Below are positions 1-8,831 of a stretch of DNA of 64,000 nucleotides, piece after piece. This DNA comes from an uncultured Actinomycetes bacterium (GTDB lineage: Bacteria; Actinomycetota; Thermoleophilia; RBG-16-64-13): positions 1-64,000 of the forward strand of contig CAIQPS010000094.1 of NCBI GenBank assembly GCA_903873715.1, read 5' to 3'. Each line of letters begins with the position of its first letter. Positions within the stretch are counted from its first letter, which is position 1. The position numbers and the translations under genes are program-made. The notes below the pieces were generated by a model that did not search any database, was not told the DNA's origin, and saw only the letters and a program-made list of their open reading frames with translations.

Positions 1-336
1 AAGGGCCAGACGTGTCTGCAGACGGCGTGCGCCAAGTGCGAAGAGGCCTGTCCCGAGGGCGCCATCGAACGGCTCGCCATCGAGGTGACGGTGCCCGGTT
101 CGGACCCGGTCGCGGGATACGTGCTCAAGGTCAACGAAGCCCTGTGCACCAACTGCGGCGCCTGCTACGAGGCTTGCCCGTACGACATGATCCACGAGCA
201 CCCGGACCGCCCCGTGGCCTTCAAGTGCGACCTCTGCGACGGCGCGCCGCAATGCGTCACGTTCTGCCAGAACCCGCACGTGCTCGCCATCTCGCTGAAG
301 ACCAGCAAGATCGAGAAGTCGGCCGCGGTGGTCTGA
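1..336 (+). CDS. 4Fe-4S ferredoxin-type protein, 5'-truncated by window edge (probable electron-transfer subunit of an aldehyde:ferredoxin-oxidoreductase-like system)
   Basis: Frame +1 is open from base 1; CTNCGACYEACP and CDLCDGAPQCVTFC cysteine clusters; stop TGA at 334-336. Confidence 0.85.
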   Translation, partial: KGQTCLQTACAKCEEACPEGAIERLAIEVTVPGSDPVAGYVLKVNEALCTNCGACYEACPYDMIHEHPDRPVAFKCDLCDGAPQCVTFCQNPHVLAISLKTSKIEKSAAVV

Positions 337-347
337 GGGGAGCCGGC

Positions 348-617
348 GTGGCGACGGCGGTGATGAAGCTGCCTCCGGGCATCTCCGGCAAGGACGGTCC
401 CCGCACGATGCAGTGCGAGGGCCGGGACGTCGCCGAGGCTCTCGCCGATTGTGTCGCCAGGGAGCCCCGCTTCAAGGAACGGATCTTCCGCGAGGACGGC
501 TCCGTGTGGGTGGGCATCTTCGTCAACGGGCGCAACGTGCGTCAGTTGGGCGGGATGCAGACCCTGTTGGCCGATGGCGACGAGATCCGTCTGCTGCCGC
601 CCATCGCCGGCGGGTAG
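348..617 (+). CDS. MoaD/ThiS-like sulfur-carrier protein
   Basis: About 90 aa, VGIFVNGRNVRQLGGMQTLLADGDEIRLLPPIAGG with C-terminal GG; GTG start at 348. Confidence 0.85.
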   Translation: MATAVMKLPPGISGKDGPRTMQCEGRDVAEALADCVAREPRFKERIFREDGSVWVGIFVNGRNVRQLGGMQTLLADGDEIRLLPPIAGG

Positions 618-658
618 CCTGCCGGTGCGCCCGGCCGCGGTGCCTGACTGACGCCGAG

Positions 659-1480
659 ATGGACTGCGACCTCTACCAGCAGCCGGCCTTCCGCAGGGCG
701 GCCGGAGACGGCTTCCGCCCTGGTGGCCTTGCCCTCACCGATGAACTCGCCGCCGCCTGTGGCCTGCGGCCGGGCGAGCGGGTCCTCGACCTGGCCTGCG
801 GGGCCGGAGTCACGGCGGCACACCTGAGGGACTCTTACGGCGCGGTCGTCACCGGTGTCGACGCGTCGCCGGCGTTCCTCGAAGAGGCGCGCCTGCGCGA
901 CCCCGGCATCGAGTGGGTCCTCGGCTCCGCCGCCACCCTGCCGTTCGCGGCCGCTTCGTTCGATGCTGTCTTCGCGGAGTGTTTCCTATCGTCCCTTGCG
1001 GACCCTGCCCCGGTGCTCCGTGAGGTCCGCCGGGTCCTGCGCCCCGGCGGCCGCCTTGCGGTGACCGACATGTACCTCCGGGGACCGGGAGCCGCAGCGC
1101 CCGGCGCGGCGGCCCCAGAGGGCGCGGCCGCCCCAAGCGCCGCCGCCCCGCATCCCTCCACGTGTCTCACGGGCGCTCGAGGCAAGGAAGCCACCCTGGC
1201 CGCCTACGAGACGGCCGGCCTGCGGCCGCTCGTCTGGCGCGACCGCTCCGACACGCTGAAGGTGCTGCTTGCCTCCCTCATCATGGAATACGGCTCTGCG
1301 GCCGCGTTCTGGGAGGCGGCGGCCGGTGGGGGCGCGGGCTGCGCCGGCGCTCCGCCCGGCATGGCGGCTCCGGCGGCGCCCTCTCACAGTGGGCCCGCTG
1401 CCGCCGGCGCGGCGCTCGGGGCCGCCCGGCCGGGCTACTATCTCCTGGTCGCTGAAGCCGTGGAGGTCGGGAGTGTCTGA
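659..1480 (+). CDS. Class I SAM methyltransferase, DVU_1556/TrsM-like
   Basis: VLDLACGAGVTAAHL, RVLRPGGRLAVTDMY motifs; located between MoaD-like and radical SAM genes; stop overlaps next start. Confidence 0.75.
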   Translation: MDCDLYQQPAFRRAAGDGFRPGGLALTDELAAACGLRPGERVLDLACGAGVTAAHLRDSYGAVVTGVDASPAFLEEARLRDPGIEWVLGSAATLPFAAASFDAVFAECFLSSLADPAPVLREVRRVLRPGGRLAVTDMYLRGPGAAAPGAAAPEGAAAPSAAAPHPSTCLTGARGKEATLAAYETAGLRPLVWRDRSDTLKVLLASLIMEYGSAAAFWEAAAGGGAGCAGAPPGMAAPAAPSHSGPAAAGAALGAARPGYYLLVAEAVEVGSV

Positions 1481-2831
1481 GTTCATCCGTGCCACCGGGA
1501 GCCTGTGCCCAACGTGCCTCGAGCGCGTGCCTGCGCGGCTGGTGGCCGAAGGGGAGGACGTGACCCTCGAAGGCGAGTGCCTCAACCACGGTCCCTGGCG
1601 GACCACGGTCTGGTCGGGACCGCCCTCGTTCCGCTCGTGGTGCGGTGACGAGCCGGCGCCCGCGGCCCGGCAGGTCTGCACGGCGGTGGTCGAGGTCACG
1701 CGCGCCTGCGACTTGGGCTGCCCGGTCTGCTTCGCGGAGTCACCGGGGGAGCCGGCGGACGGAGCGGCCGCCGACCCGGCGGTGGCAGGGCTCGCCGAAC
1801 GCTTCCGCCGCCTGTTCGCCTCCGAAGGCCAGGTGAACGTACAGCTTTCCGGGGGTGAACCGACCACCCGGGACGATCTCCCCGAGATAGTCGCCGCCGC
1901 ATGTGCGGCCGGCTTCAGCTTCGTGCAACTCAACACGAACGGTCTGCGCATCGCGGCCGAGGGCGGCTACGCCGAGGCTCTCCGCGACGCGGGTCTGGCG
2001 TCGGTGTTCCTCCAGTTCGACGGTCTCTCCGACGATTCGTACGCAGCCATACGCGGGCGTCCGCTGCTGGCAGAGAAGCTCCGCGCGGTCGAGCGCTGCG
2101 CCGAAGCGGGCCTCGCCGTGGTGCTGGTACCGACGGTGGTACCCGGCGTCAACGACTCCGAACTCGGCGCCCTCGTGGACTTCGCCGCGTCGCGGCCTGG
2201 AGTCGTGCGGGGCCTTCACCTCCAGCCCATAAGCTACTTCGGACGGTACCCGGGCGGCGCGGCGGATGCCGCCGGCGCCATCCCCGCCTCGCCGCCACAC
2301 CTGACCCTTCCGGATCTGCTCCGCGCGCTCGAAGACCAGACCGGTGGCGCGGTCCGCGCCGCGGACTTCTCGGGGAGTTGCTGCGAACACGTCCGCTGTT
2401 CGTTCAGGGCCCGCTACTGGGTGCGGGATGGGGGGACAATCATGCCGCTGCGGGCCGCCTCGTCCTGTTGCGGATCCGACGCGGCCCCGAGCGTCCCCGC
2501 GGGCGAAGCGCCGCGCCGGGCCGTGGCCGCCACCTCCCGGCAGTGGAGCCGGCGGGACCGGCCGCCCGCGCCGGCCTGCGCGTGCTCGGGGGAGGGCGCC
2601 GCGCCGCCTGCGGTCCCCGACGGGCTCACCCGGTTCCTCGAGGACGCCGACCGCATCCTCGCCATCTCCGGGATGCTGTTCCAGGATGCCTGGAGCATCG
2701 ACATGGAGCGCATCGACCGCTGCTGTGTGCAGGTGGTGACCGAGCCGGGCGACCACAGCCCGGACGGCCTCGTGCCCTTCTGTCTGTGGAACCTGACCAG
2801 CGCGACCGGCGAGCGGCTGTACCCGCGATGA
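1473..2831 (+). CDS. Radical SAM protein, TrsS-like (Cys form), with N-terminal CPxC zinc-ribbon-like domain
   Basis: CDLGCPVC (CxxxCxxC) cluster, QLSGGEPT, N-terminal GSLCPTC...ECLNHGPW, C-terminal Cys-rich segments (SGSCCEHVRCSF, SSCCG). Confidence 0.75.
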   Translation: MSEFIRATGSLCPTCLERVPARLVAEGEDVTLEGECLNHGPWRTTVWSGPPSFRSWCGDEPAPAARQVCTAVVEVTRACDLGCPVCFAESPGEPADGAAADPAVAGLAERFRRLFASEGQVNVQLSGGEPTTRDDLPEIVAAACAAGFSFVQLNTNGLRIAAEGGYAEALRDAGLASVFLQFDGLSDDSYAAIRGRPLLAEKLRAVERCAEAGLAVVLVPTVVPGVNDSELGALVDFAASRPGVVRGLHLQPISYFGRYPGGAADAAGAIPASPPHLTLPDLLRALEDQTGGAVRAADFSGSCCEHVRCSFRARYWVRDGGTIMPLRAASSCCGSDAAPSVPAGEAPRRAVAATSRQWSRRDRPPAPACACSGEGAAPPAVPDGLTRFLEDADRILAISGMLFQDAWSIDMERIDRCCVQVVTEPGDHSPDGLVPFCLWNLTSATGERLYPR

Positions 2832-4195
2832 GTCCCCGCGGCGACCCCTCGGTCCCCATCAGCCCGCTCGAGGAGTGGACTGCCCGGCGCCTGGGGGTCG
2901 ACCGGCTCACGCGCGAAGAGGTAGGGCGCTGGCAACTCGAGCGGCTGCGCGAGGTCGTCGGATGGGCGCGCGAGCGCAGCCCGTACTACCGCCGGCTCTA
3001 CGAGTCTCTGCCGGACGGTGCCCCCGCCGGCTTCGATCGGATCGCCTTGCTGCCGCTGCTGGACAACTCCGTGGTCCGCGAACGCGGGCAGGAGTTGGTG
3101 TGCGTCTCCCTGAGCGACATCTCCCGGGTGGTGACGATGCCCACCTCGGGGAGCACCGGGGCTCCCAAGCGGCTGTACTTCACCACCGACGACCTGAGGC
3201 TCACCGCCGACCACTTCCGCCACGGCATGCGCGCCCTGGTGGGCCCGGGAGACCGGCTGGTGGTCCTGATGCCCGGTCAGACGCCGGGGAGCGTAGGCGC
3301 CCTGCTGCGTGACGGCCTCGGCCAGGACGGCGTCGACGTCCACTCCTACGGTTTCGTGGACGACTGCGCCGACGTGGCGGCCTGCATCGTCGGGTTCGAG
3401 GCCACCGCCCTGGTGGGGGTACCCGGCCAGGTGGTGCGGCTGGCCCGCTCCGCCGCGGGCAGGCGCGCGGGGAAGGGCCGTATCAGGAACGTGTTGCTCT
3501 CCGGCGACCACGTCACTCCGGCCATGCGCGCCGCCATCGAGGATGCGTGGGACTGCCGGGTGTTCGAGCACTACGGGTCCACCGAGATAGGCCTGGGCGG
3601 CGCGGTTCAATGCCGCGCCCACGCCGGGCTGCACGTCCGCGAGGCCGACCTCCTCTTCGAGGTGGTCGACCCGGTGACAGGCCGCCCGCTCCCCGACGGC
3701 TCCGAGGGAGAGCTCGTGGTCACCACCCTCACCCGCCGTGGCATGCCGATGATCCGCCTGCGCACCGGCGACCTCGTCCGCATGGCGGCCGAGCCCTGTC
3801 CCTGCGGCAGCGTGCTGCGCAGCATAGGGACGGTGGTGGGGCGGATGGGAGAACGCCTACCCTTGAAGGGCGGCGGCACTCCGACCGTGGCCGATCTAGA
3901 CGAGGCGGTCTTCGGGGTGGATGCCGTGATGGGGTTCGTCGCGACGCTCGAAGCCGATGCGGACGACCCGGCTGCGGCGCCCGGCGCGGGCGATCGCCTC
4001 ACGGTCAAGGTCGAGCTGCGGTCGGAAGAGCCGGTGCCGGCGCGAGAGGCCGCAGCGGCGGACGTGGCCGGAAGGGTCGCAACCATCCCGGCGGTGCGGT
4101 CGTCAGGGCTGCAGGTGAGGGTGGAGGAGTCCGCCGAAGCCGCCGATGTGGCCCCATCCGCCAAACAGCGCATCGTCGACAGGCGAGGGACCTAG
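2828..4195 (+). CDS. AMP-dependent CoA ligase, phenylacetate-CoA-ligase-like (DVU_1553-like)
   Basis: PTSGSTGAPKRLYFT, EHYGSTEIGLGG, RTGDLVRM motifs; ATG overlaps preceding TGA. Confidence 0.8.
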   Translation: MSPRGDPSVPISPLEEWTARRLGVDRLTREEVGRWQLERLREVVGWARERSPYYRRLYESLPDGAPAGFDRIALLPLLDNSVVRERGQELVCVSLSDISRVVTMPTSGSTGAPKRLYFTTDDLRLTADHFRHGMRALVGPGDRLVVLMPGQTPGSVGALLRDGLGQDGVDVHSYGFVDDCADVAACIVGFEATALVGVPGQVVRLARSAAGRRAGKGRIRNVLLSGDHVTPAMRAAIEDAWDCRVFEHYGSTEIGLGGAVQCRAHAGLHVREADLLFEVVDPVTGRPLPDGSEGELVVTTLTRRGMPMIRLRTGDLVRMAAEPCPCGSVLRSIGTVVGRMGERLPLKGGGTPTVADLDEAVFGVDAVMGFVATLEADADDPAAAPGAGDRLTVKVELRSEEPVPAREAAAADVAGRVATIPAVRSSGLQVRVEESAEAADVAPSAKQRIVDRRGT

Positions 4196-4406
4196 AGGTC
4201 GTCACACCTGTCCCGCGGGCATACGACTGGTACCGGATCCGATACCCCCGGCACCAGATCCGATACGGTCCATATGTCGGCGCGAGAACTGCGACACACT
4301 TCGAATGGCGGCCTCCGGCAGGGCGTCACGCTCCGCTCCGCGCCTCTGCGGTCCAGCGACCGCGCGACTCCGCGACCGCGCGACTCCGCGCCCGCGCGCC
4401 CCGGCC

Positions 4407-6317
4407 CTAGACCGACCGGCTGGCCTTCTTGCGCTCCTCGTTGTCGAGGATCGCCTTGCGCACCCGCACCGTCTTCGGCGTCACTTCCACGAGTTCGTCG
4501 GCCGCGATCCACTCGAGGGCCTGGTCCAGGGTCATCTCCCGCGGCACCTTGAGGCCCACATCGACCTCTTTGGTCTCGGACCGGTAGTTGCCCAGCTTCT
4601 TGGTCTTGGTGGGGTTGCAGGCCATGTCGCCCGCGCGGGAATGCTCGCCCACGATCATCCCGGCGTAGACCGGGTCCATCGGCGAGACGAACAGGGTGCC
4701 GCGCTGCTGCAGGTTCTCCAGGGAGTACCCGGTGGCCGGGCCGGTGTCCATGCTCACGAGCGATCCGCGGTCGCGGTGGGTGACCTCACCCCGCCACGGC
4801 TCGTAACCCGTGAAGCGGGAGGCCATGATACCCAGCCCCCGCGTGTCGGTGAGGAAGTCGCTGCGGTAGCCTATGAGGCCCCGCGTGGGGATGTTGAACT
4901 CCAGACGGACGATCCCCGTGCCGGCGTCGTGCATCGCGGTGATCTCGCCCTTGCGCTGGGCGAGCTTCTCGATGACGATGCCCTGATACTCGTTGGGCAC
5001 GTCGACGGTGAGCTGCTCCATCGGCTCCAGGATGTGGCCCTTGGCATCGGTGTGGGTGATGACCTCTGGCCGCGACACGCACAGTTCCATGCCCTCGCGC
5101 CGCATCTCCTCGATGAGGATGCCCAGGTGCAGTTCGCCGCGCCCCGACACCTTGACGCCGTCGGGCCGGCCAAGGTCTTCCACACGCAGCGCGACGTTCA
5201 CCCTCAGTTCGCGGTCGAGACGGTCCTTGATCTGGCGCAGGGTGGCCGCGTTGCCGTCCCGGCCGGAGAACGGGCCGTTGTTGGTGAGGAAGAACATGGA
5301 CACGGTCGGCTCTTCGATCTCGAGCGGCGGCAGCGCCGGGTCGGCGAGGTCGGGAGCGGACAGCGTGTCGCCGATGGTGACGTCGAACGGCCCGTTGAGC
5401 CAGACGATGTCGCCGGCCTGGACCTCGTCCACCTCTTCGCGCTCGAGCCCGCGGGTGACCCACAGGTGGGCGGTCCGCACCGACTCGGTGCCCGTCACCG
5501 ACCAATCGCCGGCGTCGCCGTCGGCGTCATGGTCCAGGCTGTTCCAGACCGTGGAGGTGCGGACCAGCTCCTCGCCCCTGCGATGCGTCCCCTCCAGCAC
5601 CCGGCCGCAGCCGATGCGGCCCAGGTAGTCGCTCCAGGCGAGCGTGGAGACCTGCATGCGGAACGGCGCGTCCAGCTTGGCCTTCGGCGGCGGCACCTCG
5701 GCGATGATGGTCTCGAAGAGGGCGTCCATGCCCTCGTGTTCGTCGGTATCGGGATCGCGGACGATCCAGCCCTCGAGGGCGGAGCCGTACACCACGGCGA
5801 AATCGGCCTGGTCATCGGTGGCGCCGAGCTCGAGGAAGAGGTCGAAGGTCTTGTCGAGGGCGCCGTGCGGGTCGGCGTGGGGGCGGTCCACCTTGTTGAC
5901 CACCACGATCGGCCGCAGGCCAAGGCGCAGCGCCCGCATGAGCACGTAGCGGGTCTGGGGCATGGGACCCTCGTTGGCGTCCACGAGGAGCAGCACGGAG
6001 TCGACCATCGACAGGACGCGCTCCACCTCGCCGGAGAAGTCGGCGTGTCCGGGCGTGTCCACGATGTTGATGAGGTAGCCGCCCCACTCGACCGTGCAGT
6101 GCTTGGAGCGGATGGTGATGCCCCGCTCGCGCTCCAGGTCGTTCGAGTCCATGACCCGCTCCTCGACGCGCTGATGGTCGCGGAACACGCGGGCGGCGCG
6201 GAAGATCGAGTCGATCAGCGTCGTCTTGCCGTGATCGATGTGGGCGATGATGGCGACGTTGCGGATCCTCTGCGCGCCTTCGGCGGCAACGTTCTCCGGT
6301 TTATGGCCAGGGTGCAT
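4407..6317 (-). CDS. typA: Translational GTPase TypA/BipA
   Basis: [41 protein letters not shown]; 636 aa. Confidence 0.95.
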   Translation of the reverse strand: MHPGHKPENVAAEGAQRIRNVAIIAHIDHGKTTLIDSIFRAARVFRDHQRVEERVMDSNDLERERGITIRSKHCTVEWGGYLINIVDTPGHADFSGEVERVLSMVDSVLLLVDANEGPMPQTRYVLMRALRLGLRPIVVVNKVDRPHADPHGALDKTFDLFLELGATDDQADFAVVYGSALEGWIVRDPDTDEHEGMDALFETIIAEVPPPKAKLDAPFRMQVSTLAWSDYLGRIGCGRVLEGTHRRGEELVRTSTVWNSLDHDADGDAGDWSVTGTESVRTAHLWVTRGLEREEVDEVQAGDIVWLNGPFDVTIGDTLSAPDLADPALPPLEIEEPTVSMFFLTNNGPFSGRDGNAATLRQIKDRLDRELRVNVALRVEDLGRPDGVKVSGRGELHLGILIEEMRREGMELCVSRPEVITHTDAKGHILEPMEQLTVDVPNEYQGIVIEKLAQRKGEITAMHDAGTGIVRLEFNIPTRGLIGYRSDFLTDTRGLGIMASRFTGYEPWRGEVTHRDRGSLVSMDTGPATGYSLENLQQRGTLFVSPMDPVYAGMIVGEHSRAGDMACNPTKTKKLGNYRSETKEVDVGLKVPREMTLDQALEWIAADELVEVTPKTVRVRKAILDNEERKKASRSV

Positions 6318-6447
6318 GAAGCAGAGGACTCCTTGGTGTCATTTCGAGGACCTACCACCCCTCATAGGGGCGCTCACCGAGGGGCGGCGCCGGCAAGGGC
6401 ACGAGATTATACCTTCTTGGAAACCCTCTTGGCCGCTTCATGCGGAT

Positions 6448-6461
6448 AGTGAGCGCTTACT
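6448..6461. promoter_or_regulatory. Operator-like palindrome AGTGAGCGCTTACT
   Basis: 14-bp near-perfect palindrome (AGTRAGCGCTYACT) in typA/TetR divergent intergenic region. Confidence 0.45.
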
Positions 6462-6502
6462 CGCTCTTGCGCCCGCGCGCTTTCGGTGCTTCAATGGAAC
6501 GA

Positions 6503-6518
6503 CATTCTATTTAGAATG
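6503..6518. promoter_or_regulatory. Operator-like palindrome CATTCTATTTAGAATG
   Basis: 7-bp half-sites CATTCTA/TAGAATG separated by 2 nt, 22 bp upstream of the TetR start. Confidence 0.55.
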
Positions 6519-6540
6519 ACCTCAGGGGGATCGGGGAGAA

Positions 6541-7203
6541 GTGAGCAGGCCTTCCTTGGCCTTCAAGCCGCCCAGGCAGCGGCGCAGCCACGAGACACTC
6601 GAGCGCGTCCTCGACGCGGCCGAGTCCCTCATCCGCGAGCGCGGCTTCGAGAGCATGACCATCGCAGAGGTCGTCCAGCTCTCCGGGTCGTCCGTCGGCA
6701 GCATCTACGCGCGGTTCAACAACAAGATCGGCCTGCTGCAGGCGGTCCAGGTCCGCTACCACGCTCGCGTTCAAAACGCCATTTTTGCTGCATTCAGCGG
6801 TGATCATGGCAAGGATGAGTCTCTCGATGAGGCGGTGGCCCGAATCGTGCGCGAGATGTCCCGGCACGTGCTCAGCGATCCCCAGTTGTTCCGCGCATTC
6901 GTGGTCCAGGCGGTCTTCGACCCCGGGGTACGGGCGCGCGGCGAGCGGGTCAACGCCGAGCGGCGCGACAAGGTGACAGAGATCCTGCTGACGCATCGGG
7001 ACGAGATCAGGCATCCCGACCCCGAGAAAGCCGCCCGCTGGGTGTACTCCATGCTCATGGCCGCCCTTCGGGAGCGGGTCACCTACGGGGAGCGGGGTGA
7101 ACTGTCCGGAGAGTTCTCCGACGAGGAGATCGTAACGGAAATGACCCGCGTAGCGGCAAGTTATCTGACGATGGCGCCGAGTGCGCCGGATGTCGGTGAC
7201 TAA
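6541..7203 (+). CDS. TetR/AcrR family transcriptional regulator
   Basis: ERVLDAAESLIRERGFESMTIAEVVQLSGSSVGSIYARFNNKIGLL N-terminal HTH. Confidence 0.9.
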   Translation: MSRPSLAFKPPRQRRSHETLERVLDAAESLIRERGFESMTIAEVVQLSGSSVGSIYARFNNKIGLLQAVQVRYHARVQNAIFAAFSGDHGKDESLDEAVARIVREMSRHVLSDPQLFRAFVVQAVFDPGVRARGERVNAERRDKVTEILLTHRDEIRHPDPEKAARWVYSMLMAALRERVTYGERGELSGEFSDEEIVTEMTRVAASYLTMAPSAPDVGD

Positions 7204-7304
7204 TAGAACAGCATTTTAGTTCTGATTTTACCGGGAGGTGAGCGAGGACAGGGGATTCGTGGAGAAGTCGAGTCACGGTGTTTCTAAAGAGAGGGGTCGA
7301 ATCA

Positions 7305-8750
7305 ATGGAAGAGCGCACTGTAAGCCGTAGGGAATTCCTGAAGTATGCTGGGATCACCGGCGCCACTATCGGCGCAGCCGGTGGCCTGGGCGGTCTGCTT
7401 GCCGCCTGCGGAGGAACGGAAGAGACCACCACGACCGCTGCCGCCCCGGCGACTACCGCCACGACCGCGGCTGCGGCCAGCACCGACACCACGGCCGCTC
7501 CGGCCGAGACCACCACGACCGCGGCTTCTGTCGAGATGGGCCGCGAGATCAAGATCGGCGCAGTCTCCCCGATCACCGGCGGTCTGGCCTCGTTCGGGGG
7601 CCCGGACAAGTGGATCGTCAGCTACGTGGCCAAAGCCATCGGCGACGGCGTCGTCTGCGGCGACGGCAAGAAGCACCCCGTCACCATCGTCCAGTTGGAC
7701 AGCCAGTCCAGCCCGAACCGCGTGGCGGAAGTCACCCAGGACCTGATCTTCAACCAGAAGGTCGACATGATGGTGGCCTCGTCCAGCCCGGACACGGTCA
7801 ACCCGGCCGCCGACCAGTGCGAAGCCAACGGCATCCCGTTCCTGGCGAACTTCGTGCCGTGGCAGCCGTTCTACATGGGCCGCGGTGCCACCCCCGACAA
7901 GCCCTTCAAGTGGACCTACATGTACCACTTCGGTGTCGAGGACGCAGCGGACTGCCGTCTCAAGATGTGGGACCAGATCCAGACCAACAAGACCGTCGCC
8001 TACCTGTTCCCGAACGACGCGGACGGCCAGGCCTGGTTCAACCCGGAAAAAGGCCTCGAGCCCTTCCTGGTCAAGGGTGGATACAAGACCGGCGCCAAAC
8101 CGGACATGTACCAGCCGCCGTCGGAAGACTTCACCCAGCAGATCTCCCTGTTCAAGAAGACGGGCTGCGAAGTCTTCACCGGTAACCAGACTCCTCCGGA
8201 CTTCACCAACTTCTGGAAACAGGCTCTGCAGCAGGGCTTCAAGCCGAAGATCGCCAGCATGAGCAAGGCGACCCTGTTCCATCAGACCATCGAGGCTCTG
8301 GGCGACATCGCCATCGGCCTGTCCGACCACATGGTGTGGCACCCGAAATTCCCGTACAAGAGCTACCTCACCGGCCAGACCTGCGAGGAATACGCGGCGC
8401 AGTGGTCGCAGGAATCCGGCAAGCAGTGGACCCAGCCGCTCGGCCAGCTCGGCAAATATGAGTGGGCTGTCGACGTCCTCAAGCGCACCAAGGACATCGA
8501 GAACAAAGAGACCTACGTCGACGCCATCGTGAACACCAAGTTCGAAGGCATCAACGGCCCGGTGGACTACACCCTGCCCGCGAAACTCGGCACCTCCAAG
8601 CCGGTCCCGAACGTGTTCAAGATCAAGATCGCCGGTGGCCAGTGGGGCAAATCCGAAGATCCGAAGTACAAGTACGACATCTTCATCATCTACGGCCAGG
8701 ACCCGAACATGCCGGTCCAGACGAAGTTCCAGCCCATCACCTACGCCTAA
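7305..8750 (+). CDS. ABC transporter substrate-binding protein (branched-chain amino acid type), Tat/lipoprotein leader
   Basis: SRREFLK twin-arginine motif, LLAACGG lipobox, Thr/Ala linker, IKIGAVSPITGGLASFGGPD start of Peripla_BP_6-like domain. Confidence 0.88.
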   Translation: MEERTVSRREFLKYAGITGATIGAAGGLGGLLAACGGTEETTTTAAAPATTATTAAAASTDTTAAPAETTTTAASVEMGREIKIGAVSPITGGLASFGGPDKWIVSYVAKAIGDGVVCGDGKKHPVTIVQLDSQSSPNRVAEVTQDLIFNQKVDMMVASSSPDTVNPAADQCEANGIPFLANFVPWQPFYMGRGATPDKPFKWTYMYHFGVEDAADCRLKMWDQIQTNKTVAYLFPNDADGQAWFNPEKGLEPFLVKGGYKTGAKPDMYQPPSEDFTQQISLFKKTGCEVFTGNQTPPDFTNFWKQALQQGFKPKIASMSKATLFHQTIEALGDIAIGLSDHMVWHPKFPYKSYLTGQTCEEYAAQWSQESGKQWTQPLGQLGKYEWAVDVLKRTKDIENKETYVDAIVNTKFEGINGPVDYTLPAKLGTSKPVPNVFKIKIAGGQWGKSEDPKYKYDIFIIYGQDPNMPVQTKFQPITYA

Positions 8751-8794
8751 CGGCACGGTGAGTTCGAAACGAACCGGATGACTGAATGAGTGCG

Positions 8795-8821
8795 GGGGGC
8801 GGCCCACACCGGGCCGCCCCC
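8795..8821 (+). terminator. Hairpin terminator (no U tract)
   Basis: GGGGGCGGCCC-acacc-GGGCCGCCCCC 11-bp stem after substrate-binding protein. Confidence 0.65.
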
Positions 8822-8831
8822 ATCCTTGAAA

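Noticed and set aside
1473-2831. Possible in-frame selenocysteine in the TrsS-like protein
   Set aside because: ORF has no internal TGA; Cys occupies the candidate positions
4360-4400. Short direct repeat CGCGCGACTCCGCGAC / CGCGCGACTCCGCGCC
   Set aside because: Only two imperfect copies in GC-rich intergenic DNA; no array structure
4146-6449. 767-aa plus-strand ORF
   Set aside because: Entirely antisense to typA with repetitive Arg/His/Val-rich composition typical of GC-rich shadow frames
7420-7530. Repetitive ACC/GCC-rich DNA as possible VNTR or CRISPR-like repeat
   Set aside because: Encodes the Thr/Ala linker of the lipoprotein; no fixed repeat unit with spacers
7302-8807. 501-aa minus-strand ORF
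   Set aside because: Antisense shadow of the first substrate-binding protein gene
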